Assembly (NCBI RefSeq): GCF_010500965.1
Contig: NZ_QVMI01000002.1
Span: 321,312 to 376,818, forward strand
Length of the DNA: 55,507 nucleotides
Source: Bacteroides sp. 51
Lineage (GTDB): Bacteria; Bacteroidota; Bacteroidia; Bacteroidales; Bacteroidaceae
Direction: 5' to 3'
The position numbers were made by a program, and so were the translations under genes. Numbering within the stretch: position 1 is the stretch's first letter; the number at the start of each line of letters is the position of its first letter. A model generated the notes under the pieces. That model saw only the letters and a program-made list of their open reading frames with translations. It searched no databases and had not been told where the DNA came from. This document shows positions 1 to 8,393 of the stretch, in pieces.

Positions 1-1
1 A

Positions 2-97
2 ACCGCGAAAAGAGAAGAAACAGACAAAAAGAGCGCTAAAGAAAAAACGAAAGCAACATATAATAATTATTCTGTGGAAAATTTAAACAGGCTCTAA
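2..97 (+). CDS. C-terminal tail of an unidentified protein (cut by left edge)
   Basis: An open frame runs in from the left edge and ends at TAA 95-97. It gives 31 residues, rich in Lys and Glu, ending NYSVENLNRL. The tail is strongly charged and looks like a disordered C-terminus. I do not recognise the family and infer no function. It points towards the tRNA-Leu gene on the opposite strand, and the hairpin at 187-229 lies between them. It could be a chance open frame, because only 31 codons are visible. Confidence 0.45.
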   Translation, partial: TAKREETDKKSAKEKTKATYNNYSVENLNRL

Positions 98-186
98 GTT
101 TAATTAATTAGTTTGTTGTCTTTCTGTTCCTTTTGATTGACGTTTTTTCATAATTAGTGCAGGAACACGCTTTGTTAGCTCACTAA

Positions 187-229
187 TAAAAAACGACCTT
201 CAGATTAGAATATCCAAAGATCGTTTTTT
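187..229 (-). terminator. Bidirectional intrinsic terminator
   Basis: A run of A followed by ACGACCTT pairs with AAAGATCGT followed by a run of T across a loop of about 15 nt. It lies just 3' of tRNA-Leu on the minus strand. The A-run/T-run symmetry means it could also stop plus-strand transcription from the partial gene ending at 97. Confidence 0.7.
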
Positions 230-230
230 G

Positions 231-312
231 TGCGGCTGAAGGGACTCGAACCCCCACGTCTCTCGACACTAGATCCTAAGTCTAGCGCGGCTACCAATTA
301 CGCCACAGCCGC
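231..312 (-). tRNA. tRNA-Leu (anticodon UAG)
   Basis: Read on the minus strand this is a complete cloverleaf. The acceptor GCGGCTG pairs with CAGCCGC. The anticodon stem CTAGA/TCTAG carries the loop CTTAGGA, so the anticodon is UAG (reads CUA). A long variable arm typical of class II tRNAs (Leu/Ser) follows, then a GGTTCGAGTCC T-arm and discriminator A. CCA is not encoded. It has its own promoter (337-367) and a terminator (187-229). Confidence 0.95.
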
Positions 313-336
313 AGGCTGCTTTTTGGTTTTGCGATG

Positions 337-367
337 CAAAGATAAGCAGTTATTTCGGTTACGCAAA
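337..367 (-). promoter_or_regulatory. Bacteroidetes-type promoter of tRNA-Leu
   Basis: On the minus strand TTTG (367-364) is followed after exactly 19 nt by TATCTTTG (344-337). This matches the Bacteroidetes consensus TTTG-N19-TAnnTTTG. Predicted initiation near 331 would leave a leader of about 19 nt before the tRNA. The box touches the stop codon of the upstream S41 peptidase gene. Confidence 0.75.
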
Positions 368-1390
368 CTATTTTGAAAAGAAAGTTGAAAAACCCAGTAA
401 AAAACGCGCTTTCTCGATAATCGTGTCGATCCCCTTTTCTTCATCTTGCGGACTCATATTCACCCGATGCTCAGGCTCAATGCCGAATTCTATATGGTTC
501 ATATCAGCGTCGTAATGCGGACTGGCAGAAAAGCGAACTCCCCAACCATTGGGTAACTCAGAAGTAAAAGGCAAACCCGAACCACCACCCGTAACATCGC
601 CCATTGTGGTAACCTGCGGAAAATATCGCATCATATTCACAAAATAGTTTCCGGCGCTAAATGTCTGGCGGTTGGCAAGTACAACAACAGGTTTGCTCCA
701 ATGAATCCCCACCGAAGGGTCAATATAAATAGCCTGAGGGGTAGAGAAACTGCCATGCCCTTTGCCGGTCTTATGTTGTATATATCCAACTAACTTCTTT
801 TCGGCAGTAAAGTGCGACGCCAGGAGAGTGGCATTCCCAATGGAGCCACCACTGTTGTTTCGTACATCGACAATTAACCCATCGCACCCCGACATGTACT
901 TCAGCATTGTATTTAACTTGTCATTGCTCATCGTTGCCGAGAAGTTGTCACAGTGAATATATCCGATATTTCCTTCGAGGATGGCATAACGGATACTGCC
1001 TTCCGCGCGGTATTTGCCTGCCAGGTAATGCATGAGGACAACTTCATTGAAGTTTCGCGGGTATTCGTCAAACCAATGGGTGTAATAGGTTATTTCGTTA
1101 TCGGAATACAGGTTTACGTGCCCGTCCTTAAGCTCGTCGAGCATCCGAGCCAGTATGTTGAACAACTCCTCATCGGGCATATCGTCGGATATATACTTCC
1201 TGTATTCGGTGTACAACCCATCCCAATCAATTTCTTTGTATTCAAGGAAACAATACCTTTCATCGATGATCTTCCATAACTCCTCGAAGTTTCCCAAAGG
1301 GGTATCAGCCATCTTCTCCTCCTTAACGCAGGAAGAAAAAGAAAATACAGCGATAAAAACGAGGAATTTCAGAAAACTACGCATAGGCAT
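368..1390 (-). CDS. S41-family peptidase, lipoprotein
   Basis: A 340-residue protein of the C-terminal-processing/tricorn-core peptidase family. The N-terminus is a lipoprotein signal with lipobox FSSC, acylated Cys21, so it should be anchored in the periplasm or outer membrane. An N-terminal helical region (about 30-110) precedes the S41 core with GLIVDVRNNSGG and VVVLANRQTFSAGN. Ser245 in FSAGN is the expected nucleophile. I see no clear PDZ domain, as is common in Bacteroidetes members. The start could equally be the second Met (1384). It lies 5 nt behind the DUF3316-like gene and is probably in a parC-led transcript. The substrate is unknown. Confidence 0.85.
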   Translation of the reverse strand: MPMRSFLKFLVFIAVFSFSSCVKEEKMADTPLGNFEELWKIIDERYCFLEYKEIDWDGLYTEYRKYISDDMPDEELFNILARMLDELKDGHVNLYSDNEITYYTHWFDEYPRNFNEVVLMHYLAGKYRAEGSIRYAILEGNIGYIHCDNFSATMSNDKLNTMLKYMSGCDGLIVDVRNNSGGSIGNATLLASHFTAEKKLVGYIQHKTGKGHGSFSTPQAIYIDPSVGIHWSKPVVVLANRQTFSAGNYFVNMMRYFPQVTTMGDVTGGGSGLPFTSELPNGWGVRFSASPHYDADMNHIEFGIEPEHRVNMSPQDEEKGIDTIIEKARFLLGFSTFFSK

Positions 1391-1395
1391 CTACT

Positions 1396-2295
1396 TTAAT
1401 AAGCTCTGACGGAAGGTGGGGGAAGCCCTCCATTCTTATTACGTATCCGGTATAAGTCGCGTACCATACCTACCATAAAAACATAACCATACGTATGCGT
1501 CCGGAGGTTGTTGACTTTGGACTGTTGTACATCCCACAGGTAACTAAACCGGAGCCGGCTGCGGGATATGGGCACATCGACCGTAAAGAACTGCCGGATG
1601 GAAGGTTGGTTGTGCAGCGAAGTAAAATTGATTACCCCACTCCAATTGCCCAACGTAAATATCTCATAATACGACTGTCCGTAGTTCGGAGAGAACAGTA
1701 CGCCGGCAACGGGTACATTCGCCTGATAACGTACGATCAATGGGAGATCTTTGATTCGTGTACGCCATATCAGCATACCCGATGCAGCCAGGTTGATATA
1801 TGCTTTGGCAGAAGCCGGATTGTTGGAGTTGCGGAGGTTATAGACAAAACCTCCGTTGAAATCGCCCAATCCACCGGCAAGTAGTTTGAGGTTGTCCGTA
1901 ACGTGAAACTGATAGTGCAATCCGTAGTTCCAGTTGATTAACCCGGAGAAAGTATTGTTATTGTCGGCCCTGTTGTGCGTATAACCGAGATTGGCCTGGA
2001 AGAAGTTCTGGACAGATACGTTTCCATCCAACATCTTGGTCATGCGCATTGTTTCGCGGGAGAAACGGAAGTCTATTCCTTTATATTCCTGTGGTGACAG
2101 GTAAGTGTCGTATACGTTGGTGTAGCCTATGCCATAAGACATTGCACGGGTGACGTAGCGATGGTTTTCCAGGGAATCAATCTGTGCAAAGGATAAAGAG
2201 GGGAGAGTTATAAAGGCAACGATAGCGAGGCGGCGGCAAGATGCTACTACAGCTTTAATTGAAAAAACGCTATGTCTATATGATTCTGTTCTCAT
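1396..2295 (-). CDS. DUF3316-like outer-membrane beta-strand protein
   Basis: About 300 residues with an N-terminal signal sequence (hydrophobic stretch ending PSLSFAQ) and a body of alternating aromatic/hydrophobic strands (e.g. FFQANLGYTHNRADNN, YGLHYQFHVTDNLKLLAGG), as in small outer-membrane barrels. The overall pattern fits the Bacteroidales DUF3316 family, whose function is not known. I prefer the Met at 2295 (MRTESYRHS). An upstream in-frame Met at 2334 would add 13 residues unlike a signal peptide. It sits between parC and the S41 peptidase in the same orientation with short gaps, so co-transcription is likely. Confidence 0.65.
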   Translation of the reverse strand: MRTESYRHSVFSIKAVVASCRRLAIVAFITLPSLSFAQIDSLENHRYVTRAMSYGIGYTNVYDTYLSPQEYKGIDFRFSRETMRMTKMLDGNVSVQNFFQANLGYTHNRADNNNTFSGLINWNYGLHYQFHVTDNLKLLAGGLGDFNGGFVYNLRNSNNPASAKAYINLAASGMLIWRTRIKDLPLIVRYQANVPVAGVLFSPNYGQSYYEIFTLGNWSGVINFTSLHNQPSIRQFFTVDVPISRSRLRFSYLWDVQQSKVNNLRTHTYGYVFMVGMVRDLYRIRNKNGGLPPPSVRAY

Positions 2296-2371
2296 ATTAA
2301 GCACTTTTCTCCCACCATCCCAGCCTTCGGTCACCCCTCCTCTATCTTTGGCCGTGGCGCCTCGCCACCCG

Positions 2372-5017
2372 CTAGAAGAGCTTCATCTGGCCGGTGATCT
2401 CGTCTCTGATGTCATCATCGCTCTTTCCATCGTCGGGATCAAGGATTTCCGGTTCTTCCTCTTCATCCTCTCCGCCTGTCTCCTGTACTTCCGGGAAGCG
2501 GGTGGGTTCCAGTTCCTTCACTTCGGTTATGGTAAATGTAGAGATGCGTTTTCCTTTGGCCTTGAAACCTTTCACGGCAATGAACTGTTCGGCATCCACT
2601 TCGAGAGGCTCGCGGAAACTGTCGTTTCCACCGAATACAACCTCATATCTTGGATAAGGTATGCAGGTAAGGTATACCAGCTTATTGTCTTTGTTCTCGC
2701 CCAGATAATTCTGCTTCCTACTGTTAGCTTCAAAACAGAAACGTTTCAGGTATAGATAGTTATTCTGGTCGGCATCATAAAGCACCGCTGTCCAGATTTT
2801 GCCGGAATCGTATTTCTCGAGTATCTGAACGTTATTATCGTAGTGGTTGCTCAGATCAAAGTTTGTGGTGTAGAAATCTCCGTTATCTAATACAACAAGG
2901 ATAGAGTCGTCGCTTTGGAATTCTCCCAGATACTCGCCACGGCCATCGTAGTTAAGGCGGAGCACATCACGGTCGAACCAGACTTTCCGTCCGCCCAGGG
3001 TAGACCCGCCACGTTGTTTGAGGGCAACCTTGTGCACATCGTTCTTAGTCAGAATATAACCTTGTGCCTGACGGCCTTTGATGGATATTTCACTGAAATC
3101 CCTGTCGAGCGTAATCCGGCGGAGGCGTGGGTTTGGCTTAAGCGTAACCTTGATGATCTCTGCTTCTCCATTCGGATTAGCTGTGAAATAGGCGATCTTT
3201 GAATTGGGCGTTCCCTGAGTAATATCGTATTCCTTATCGCGGATAATGGAAGTCACCGCAAAGCGTTTGATATAATGGAAGCCCGTTGCACCGTCTTTAT
3301 AAACGGCATTATATATCGTGCGGCTATCGTTCTTCTTGAAGATATTAATATGGAGAATATTCTTCCCGACGAACTTCTTGTCGGCTACGGAAGTGACGAT
3401 GAACTTACCGGTGCGGTAGAAGATGATTACATCATCCAGATCGGAACAATTCCCGATGAATTCGTCTTTTTTGAGCGATGTACCGATAAATCCTTCTTCG
3501 CGGTTGATGTAGAGTTTCTCGTTGGCTTCGACCACTTTTGCTGCTTCGATTGTATCGAAATTGCGCAATTCGGTGCGGCGTGGATAGCTCTTGCCGTACT
3601 TGTCTTTCAACATCTGGAACCAGTTGACGGTATATTCCACAATGTTGGCCAGGTGGCGGTCTATCTCTTCGATCTCCCCCTTCATGCGGGCAATCAGTTC
3701 ATCGGCTTTATCTGAGTTGAATTTCAGGATGCGCCCCATCTTGATCTCCATCAGTTTGAGAATATCTTCTTTAGTTACCTCACGGATAAACTGTGGGTAA
3801 TAAGGGGTCAGGCGTTCGTCAATATGTTCGCAGGCAGCGTCCATGCTTTTGGCCTGTTCGAATTGCTTGTCTTTGTAAATACGTTCTTCGATGAAAATCT
3901 TCTCTAAAGAAGCGAAGTGCAACGTTTCCTGTAACTCGTTCTTTTGGATTTCGAGTTCCTGCCGAAGCAGAGCCAAGGTATTATCCGTTGATTTCTTCAA
4001 TACATGACTTACGGTAAGGAAGTGTGGTTTCTGGTCGTCAATCACACAACAGTTGGGCGAGATGCTCACTTCACAATCGGTAAACGCATATAAAGCGTCA
4101 ATCGTTTTATCGGAAGATACTCCCGGAGCCAGATGCACAAGGATTTCAACTTCGGCAGCCGTATTATCGTCTACTTTACGTACTTTGATCTTTCCTTTAT
4201 CAACAGCTTTCAGTATAGATTCAATGACGGAAGAGGTTGTTTTTCCAAACGGAATCTCCCGGATAGCCAATGTCTTATTATCAATCTTGTCTATCTTAGA
4301 ACGTACTTTCACGCTTCCGCCACGCTCGCCATCATTGTATTTGGCTACATCAATAGAGCCGCCGGTCAGGAAGTCGGGGTAGAGTTGGAACTCCTCGCCG
4401 TGCAGGTAGTTGATAGAAGCATCGCAAAGCTCATTGAAGTTGTGCGGCAGAATCTTTGAAGAAAGCCCTACGGCAATACCTTCCACACCCTGAGCCAGCA
4501 GGAGAGGGAATTTTACGGGCAGGGTGATGGGCTCTTTGTTACGGCCGTCATAAGACAGTTTCCATTCGGTGGTTTTGTTGTTGAACACAACTTCCAACGC
4601 GAATTTAGTCAGGCGGGCCTCAATATAACGCGGAGCTGCAGCTCCATCGCCGGTAAGGATATTACCCCAGTTACCCTGACAGTCGATCAGTATGTCTTTT
4701 TGCCCTAGTTGAACCAGTGCGTCGCCAATAGAAGCATCGCCATGGGGGTGGAACTGCATGGTATGTCCTACGATGTTGGCTACTTTGTTGTAACGTCCGT
4801 CGTCCAGACGTTTCATGGAGTGAAGGATGCGTCGTTGAACCGGTTTGAAACCGTCGTTGATGTGGGGTACCGCACGTTCAAGAATTACATACGATGCGTA
4901 GTCCAGAAACCAATTCTGGTACATTCCGCTAAGTTGGTGTTTAATTCCTTCGTCGTGTGAACCCGCTGGTTTGTAGTCTGAATGCTCTTCTTTGATATCG
5001 TTCTTATCGTCGTTCAT
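2372..5017 (-). CDS. parC: DNA topoisomerase IV / gyrase-type subunit A
   Basis: An 881-residue type IIA topoisomerase subunit that breaks and rejoins DNA, and works with a ParE/GyrB subunit not in this window. The N-terminal winged-helix domain contains DYASYVILERAVP and FKPVQRRIL. The catalytic tyrosine is Tyr131 in AAPRYIEARL. A coiled-coil tower follows (about 330-470), then a C-terminal domain with weak propeller repeats lacking an obvious GyrA box. The tail is very acidic (EDEEEEPEILDPDD). The divergence and missing GyrA box favour ParC over GyrA, but that choice is inference. Residues around Ser96 and 100 in HPHGDASIGDALVQ are the quinolone-determining region. Confidence 0.9.
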   Translation of the reverse strand: MNDDKNDIKEEHSDYKPAGSHDEGIKHQLSGMYQNWFLDYASYVILERAVPHINDGFKPVQRRILHSMKRLDDGRYNKVANIVGHTMQFHPHGDASIGDALVQLGQKDILIDCQGNWGNILTGDGAAAPRYIEARLTKFALEVVFNNKTTEWKLSYDGRNKEPITLPVKFPLLLAQGVEGIAVGLSSKILPHNFNELCDASINYLHGEEFQLYPDFLTGGSIDVAKYNDGERGGSVKVRSKIDKIDNKTLAIREIPFGKTTSSVIESILKAVDKGKIKVRKVDDNTAAEVEILVHLAPGVSSDKTIDALYAFTDCEVSISPNCCVIDDQKPHFLTVSHVLKKSTDNTLALLRQELEIQKNELQETLHFASLEKIFIEERIYKDKQFEQAKSMDAACEHIDERLTPYYPQFIREVTKEDILKLMEIKMGRILKFNSDKADELIARMKGEIEEIDRHLANIVEYTVNWFQMLKDKYGKSYPRRTELRNFDTIEAAKVVEANEKLYINREEGFIGTSLKKDEFIGNCSDLDDVIIFYRTGKFIVTSVADKKFVGKNILHINIFKKNDSRTIYNAVYKDGATGFHYIKRFAVTSIIRDKEYDITQGTPNSKIAYFTANPNGEAEIIKVTLKPNPRLRRITLDRDFSEISIKGRQAQGYILTKNDVHKVALKQRGGSTLGGRKVWFDRDVLRLNYDGRGEYLGEFQSDDSILVVLDNGDFYTTNFDLSNHYDNNVQILEKYDSGKIWTAVLYDADQNNYLYLKRFCFEANSRKQNYLGENKDNKLVYLTCIPYPRYEVVFGGNDSFREPLEVDAEQFIAVKGFKAKGKRISTFTITEVKELEPTRFPEVQETGGEDEEEEPEILDPDDGKSDDDIRDEITGQMKLF

Positions 5018-5098
5018 AAAGTATCGGATTCTTCTTTTTTCTATGCTGATTTTAACAACTAATTATCTTTTTTACATCTATATAGGAAGATGTTCAGG

Positions 5099-5106
5099 CA
5101 AAAATA
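5099..5106 (-). promoter_or_regulatory. Candidate -7 box of parC
   Basis: On the minus strand TATTTTTG matches TAnnTTTG, about 80 nt before the parC start. I see no good TTTG at the usual upstream distance, so the call is tentative. Confidence 0.4.
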
Positions 5107-5142
5107 CGAATTAAATTGAAAAAAAGCATTTACTTTGCAGGG

Positions 5143-5296
5143 ATTTAAGTTTTTAAGTTCTTGAGCTTTTAAGTCTTTAAGGTTTTAGAGATAAAAACCA
5201 AAGGCATAAAGCCAGAGAACCCGAAAGCTTGTAATCTCTTAACCTAAGTACTTAGGAACTTAAAAACTTAAAAACTCAAGAACTTAAAGACTAAAA
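5143..5296. repeat. Imperfect inverted repeat of TTTAAG-type units in the glyQS leader
   Basis: The left arm (5143-5190) is built of units such as TTTTTAAGTTCTTGAGC. The right arm (5257-5296) is close to its reverse complement (AACTTAAAAACTCAAGAAC). The arms are about 40 bp with about 65 bp between. The right arm ends 6 nt before the glyQS start codon. If transcription starts near the TTTACTTTGC motif at 5130-5139, the whole element lies in the mRNA leader. A single arm of the same family appears at 13425-13449. Confidence 0.75.
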
Positions 5297-5302
5297 TAAA
5301 AA

Positions 5303-6844
5303 ATGGCACAGGAAGACGTTTTCAAGAAGCTGGTATCACACTGCAAAGAGTATGGTTTTGTATTCCCATCGAGCGATATATACGATGGTTTAGGCGCAGT
5401 ATATGATTACGGGCAGATGGGGGTAGAATTAAAAAACAACATTAAGAAATACTGGTGGGATAGCATGGTATTGCTTCACGAGAACATTGTTGGGATTGAT
5501 TCGGCTATCTTCATGCATCCAACCATCTGGAAGGCTTCGGGACACGTTGACGCGTTCAATGACCCATTGATTGACAACAAGGATTCCAAAAAACGCTACC
5601 GTGCCGATGTGCTTATTGAAGATCAGTTGGCGAAGTACGACGATAAAATCAATAAAGAAGTAGCCAAAGCAGCGAAGAGATTCGGAGAGTCTTTTGATGA
5701 AGCACAATTCCGTTCTACTAATGGTCGTGTTCTGGAAAACCAGGCGAAGCGCGAGGCATTGCATGAACGTTTTGCTAAAGCATTGAACGACTCTAACCTG
5801 GAAGAACTTCGCCAGATTATTATAGATGAGGAAATCGTTTGCCCTATCTCAGGAACAAAGAACTGGACGGAAGTGCGTCAGTTCAACCTGATGTTTTCTA
5901 CCGAAATGGGATCGACATCAGACGGGGCAATGAAGGTATATCTTCGTCCGGAAACGGCTCAGGGTATCTTTGTGAACTACATGAACGTACAGAAAACCGG
6001 CCGCATGAAAATACCTTTCGGTATTGCACAGATCGGTAAAGCGTTCCGTAACGAGATCGTTGCCCGTCAGTTCATCTTTCGCATGCGCGAGTTCGAACAA
6101 ATGGAAATGCAATTCTTTGTACGCCCCGGCACTGAGCTGGAATGGTTTGCGAAATGGAAGGACATGCGTTTGAAATGGCATAAAGCCCTTGGCTTTGGCG
6201 ATGCAAACTACCGTTACCACGATCATGATAAACTGGCTCACTACGCCAATGCTGCTACGGATATTGAATTCCTGATGCCTTTTGGTTTCAAAGAAGTGGA
6301 AGGTATTCACTCGCGTACCGACTTCGACCTTAGCCAGCACGAGAAATTCTCGGGTAAGAGCATTAAATACTTCGATCCGGAATTGAATGAATCGTACACT
6401 CCGTTTGTGGTTGAAACCAGTATTGGTGTTGACCGTATGTTCCTGAGTGTTCTTGCAGCTTCTTACTGCGAAGAAACATTGGAGGGTGGCGAAACACGTG
6501 TGGTACTGAAACTTCCTGCACCACTGGCTCCGGTGAAACTGGCTGTTATGCCGTTGGTAAAGAAGGATGGTCTGCCCGAAAAAGCACGTGAGATTGTTGA
6601 TGCACTGAAATTCCAGTTCAACTGCCACTATGATGAAAAGGATAGTATCGGTAAACGTTACCGTCGTCAGGATGCCATTGGTACTCCATACTGTATCACA
6701 GTTGACCATCAAACACTGGAAGACAGCTGCGTAACGCTGCGTAACCGCGACACTATGCAACAGGAGCGTGTAGCAATCGCCGATTTGAACAGTATCATTG
6801 CCGATAGGGTAAGCATTACTAGCATATTGAAGAAATTAATATAA
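5303..6844 (+). CDS. glyQS: Glycyl-tRNA synthetase, dimeric type
   Basis: A 513-residue class II aminoacyl-tRNA synthetase that charges tRNA-Gly, of the single-chain alpha-2 type and not the split GlyQ/GlyS type. The N-terminus LVSHCKEYGFVFPSSDIYDGLGAVYDYG is typical. Class II motifs are visible: RPETAQGIFVNY, then motif 2 FGIAQIGKAFRNEI (about residues 239-252), and motif 3 around ETSIGVDRMFLSVL. The C-terminal anticodon-binding domain begins at LAPVKLAVMPLVKK and ends near residue 510. The length is normal for the family. It is transcribed away from parC and followed after 10 nt by an FKBP lipoprotein, a probable two-gene unit. Confidence 0.95.
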   Translation: MAQEDVFKKLVSHCKEYGFVFPSSDIYDGLGAVYDYGQMGVELKNNIKKYWWDSMVLLHENIVGIDSAIFMHPTIWKASGHVDAFNDPLIDNKDSKKRYRADVLIEDQLAKYDDKINKEVAKAAKRFGESFDEAQFRSTNGRVLENQAKREALHERFAKALNDSNLEELRQIIIDEEIVCPISGTKNWTEVRQFNLMFSTEMGSTSDGAMKVYLRPETAQGIFVNYMNVQKTGRMKIPFGIAQIGKAFRNEIVARQFIFRMREFEQMEMQFFVRPGTELEWFAKWKDMRLKWHKALGFGDANYRYHDHDKLAHYANAATDIEFLMPFGFKEVEGIHSRTDFDLSQHEKFSGKSIKYFDPELNESYTPFVVETSIGVDRMFLSVLAASYCEETLEGGETRVVLKLPAPLAPVKLAVMPLVKKDGLPEKAREIVDALKFQFNCHYDEKDSIGKRYRRQDAIGTPYCITVDHQTLEDSCVTLRNRDTMQQERVAIADLNSIIADRVSITSILKKLI

Positions 6845-6854
6845 GATTCAAAGC

Positions 6855-7466
6855 ATGATTAAAAAAATCTATTTGCTGCCATTATTCCTGGTTGTTTTAT
6901 CTTTTGTAGCTTGTAATGAGTCTGAAGATCCGGGCAAGTATGCCAACTGGCGAGAACGCAATGAAGCATTTATTGACTCCTTGCAACAGGTCGTTGACTC
7001 GAAAACAGATCCGGAATTGAAGTATTTGGTTTATGCCAGAGATAAAAGATATAAGATTTTTTATAAAAAGCTGGTAACTACTGAAAATGAGAAGCCAAAG
7101 TATACAAGTACAGTCTCTTGTTATTATAGAGGAATGCTTATTGACGAGGCTGTTTTTAATGCTAATCCGACTCAGAAGTATTATACGAAACTGTATGAGC
7201 AATTGACGGTTTTTGACCAGAATACAATGAAGCATGGGTATGATCCGACTGAACTTGATTCTCCATTTCCAACTGCCGTGAATTCTTTTTATGTAGTAGG
7301 AGGCGTTGCTGCCTGGACTGATATCTTACAGAATATGAATGTCGGCGAGAGATGGGAAGTCTATATTCCCTGGCAATTGGCTTATGGCGAAAGTGGTAGC
7401 GGCAGTATTCCCGGATATTCTACTTTGATGTTTGATATGATATTATATCGTATTGACGATTTATAA
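6855..7466 (+). CDS. FKBP-type peptidyl-prolyl isomerase lipoprotein
   Basis: A 203-residue lipoprotein (lipobox SFVAC, Cys20), expected on the periplasmic side of a membrane. The C-terminal part (about 85-200) has the FKBP pattern: VSCYYRGMLIDEAVF, then WTDILQNMNVGERWEVYIPWQLAYGE and a final strand YSTLMFDMILYRID. FKBP domains catalyse cis-trans isomerisation at proline. The segment between the strands is divergent, so activity is not certain. It overlaps no neighbour, lies 10 nt after glyQS, and ends before the 22-bp array at 7484-7583. Confidence 0.85.
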   Translation: MIKKIYLLPLFLVVLSFVACNESEDPGKYANWRERNEAFIDSLQQVVDSKTDPELKYLVYARDKRYKIFYKKLVTTENEKPKYTSTVSCYYRGMLIDEAVFNANPTQKYYTKLYEQLTVFDQNTMKHGYDPTELDSPFPTAVNSFYVVGGVAAWTDILQNMNVGERWEVYIPWQLAYGESGSGSIPGYSTLMFDMILYRIDDL

Positions 7467-7483
7467 TAAGCATTCGTTCCGGA

Positions 7484-7583
7484 TGCTAGTAGCACTTTGA
7501 TCAAATGCTACTGGCATTCGCTCCAAATGCTACTGGCAATTGAGTGAAATGCTAGTAGCATCCGGCTCAAATGCTACTAGCAT
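7484..7583. repeat. Five-copy array with exact 22-bp period (ATGCTA[GC]T[AG]GCA core)
   Basis: Cores start at 7484, 7506, 7528, 7550 and 7572, exactly 22 bp apart. Sequences alternate between ATGCTAGTAGCA, ATGCTACTGGCA and ATGCTACTAGCA, with unlike 10-bp spacers. The first and last copies are near-complementary and could pair as a hairpin ending in a T-run (GCATTTTTAT). It fills the gap between the convergent FKBP and murQ genes, so a terminator role is possible. The strict period is not explained by that. Confidence 0.85.
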
Positions 7584-8391
7584 TTTTATACGCATCCACC
7601 GCTTTCTTCACCGAACCATGCATTAACAGCAGCGTTTTTGCATGCTCATAATCCAGCCCCAGTTCTTCGATGATCATGCGCGTGCCCCGGTCTACAAGTT
7701 TCTGGTTACTGAGTTGCATATTCACCATCTTATTTCCTTTTACCCGGCCCAACTGAATCATTACCGAAGTGGTAATCATATTCAGGATCATCTTCTGGCC
7801 TGTACCGGATTTCATACGTGAGCTGCCTGTCACATACTCCGGACCTACAATCATTTCGATAGGAATATCTGCTTCGGCGGCCATAGGCGAGTCGGGATTA
7901 CTTGTGATACTTCCCGTGAGAATACCATGTTTGCGCGCCTCACGCATAGCGCCAATCACATAGGGAGTAGTGCCCGAGGCGGCAATACCGATCACAACAT
8001 CCTTCTCATTGACGTTGTGCTCTTGAAGTTCCTGCCAACCGCGTTCCATATCATCCTCGGCGTTCTCTACCGGGTTGCGTAAGGCGATATCACCTCCGGC
8101 AATTAACCCGATAACCAATGTTTTGGGCATACCGAATGTAGGGGGAATCTCTGATGCATCCAAAACACCGAGGCGTCCGCTTGTGCCTGCTCCCATATAG
8201 AAGATGCGTCCGCCCTGCTTCATGCGGGGGACAATCTCGGATACCAGCTTTTCAATCTGTGGAATGGCCTTCCGGGTAGCCAATGCCACCTTCTGATCTT
8301 CAGTATTGATATCTTCAAGAATCTCACGGATGGACTTCTTTTCGAGATCATTGTAGAGCGATGGTTGCTCTGTTATCTTTGTAAAAGCCAT
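7567..8391 (-). CDS. murQ: N-acetylmuramic acid 6-phosphate etherase
   Basis: A 274-residue SIS-domain enzyme that cleaves the D-lactyl ether of MurNAc-6-P, giving GlcNAc-6-P and D-lactate in the cytoplasm. The sugar-phosphate site GRIFYMGAGTSGRLGVLDASE and the family signature AEDDMERG are intact. Glu81 and Glu112 match the two catalytic glutamates of E. coli MurQ (Glu83, Glu114), offset by two. The start is 2 nt after the murK stop. This is the last gene of the long minus-strand salvage operon, and the position after murT and murK matches the T. forsythia murTKQ order. Confidence 0.95.
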   Translation of the reverse strand: MAFTKITEQPSLYNDLEKKSIREILEDINTEDQKVALATRKAIPQIEKLVSEIVPRMKQGGRIFYMGAGTSGRLGVLDASEIPPTFGMPKTLVIGLIAGGDIALRNPVENAEDDMERGWQELQEHNVNEKDVVIGIAASGTTPYVIGAMREARKHGILTGSITSNPDSPMAAEADIPIEMIVGPEYVTGSSRMKSGTGQKMILNMITTSVMIQLGRVKGNKMVNMQLSNQKLVDRGTRMIIEELGLDYEHAKTLLLMHGSVKKAVDAYKNASSI

Positions 8392-8393
8392 AG

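Noticed and set aside
2372-5017. gyrA instead of parC
   Set aside because: There is no clear GyrA box, the C-terminal propeller repeats are weak, and the tail is very acidic. ParC is preferred, though not proven.
5018-5302. T-box riboswitch before glyQS
   Set aside because: I found no T-box bulge sequence or specifier loop. The leader is dominated by the TTTAAG inverted repeat.
5918-6760. 280-codon frame antisense to glyQS
   Set aside because: It lies wholly inside a well-supported synthetase gene. Its composition (many His, Gln, Thr, Val) is typical of a mirrored coding strand.
7484-7583. CRISPR-like array
   Set aside because: The repeats are about 12 bp and spacers about 10 bp, far shorter than CRISPR units. 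Core orientation varies and there are no cas genes.
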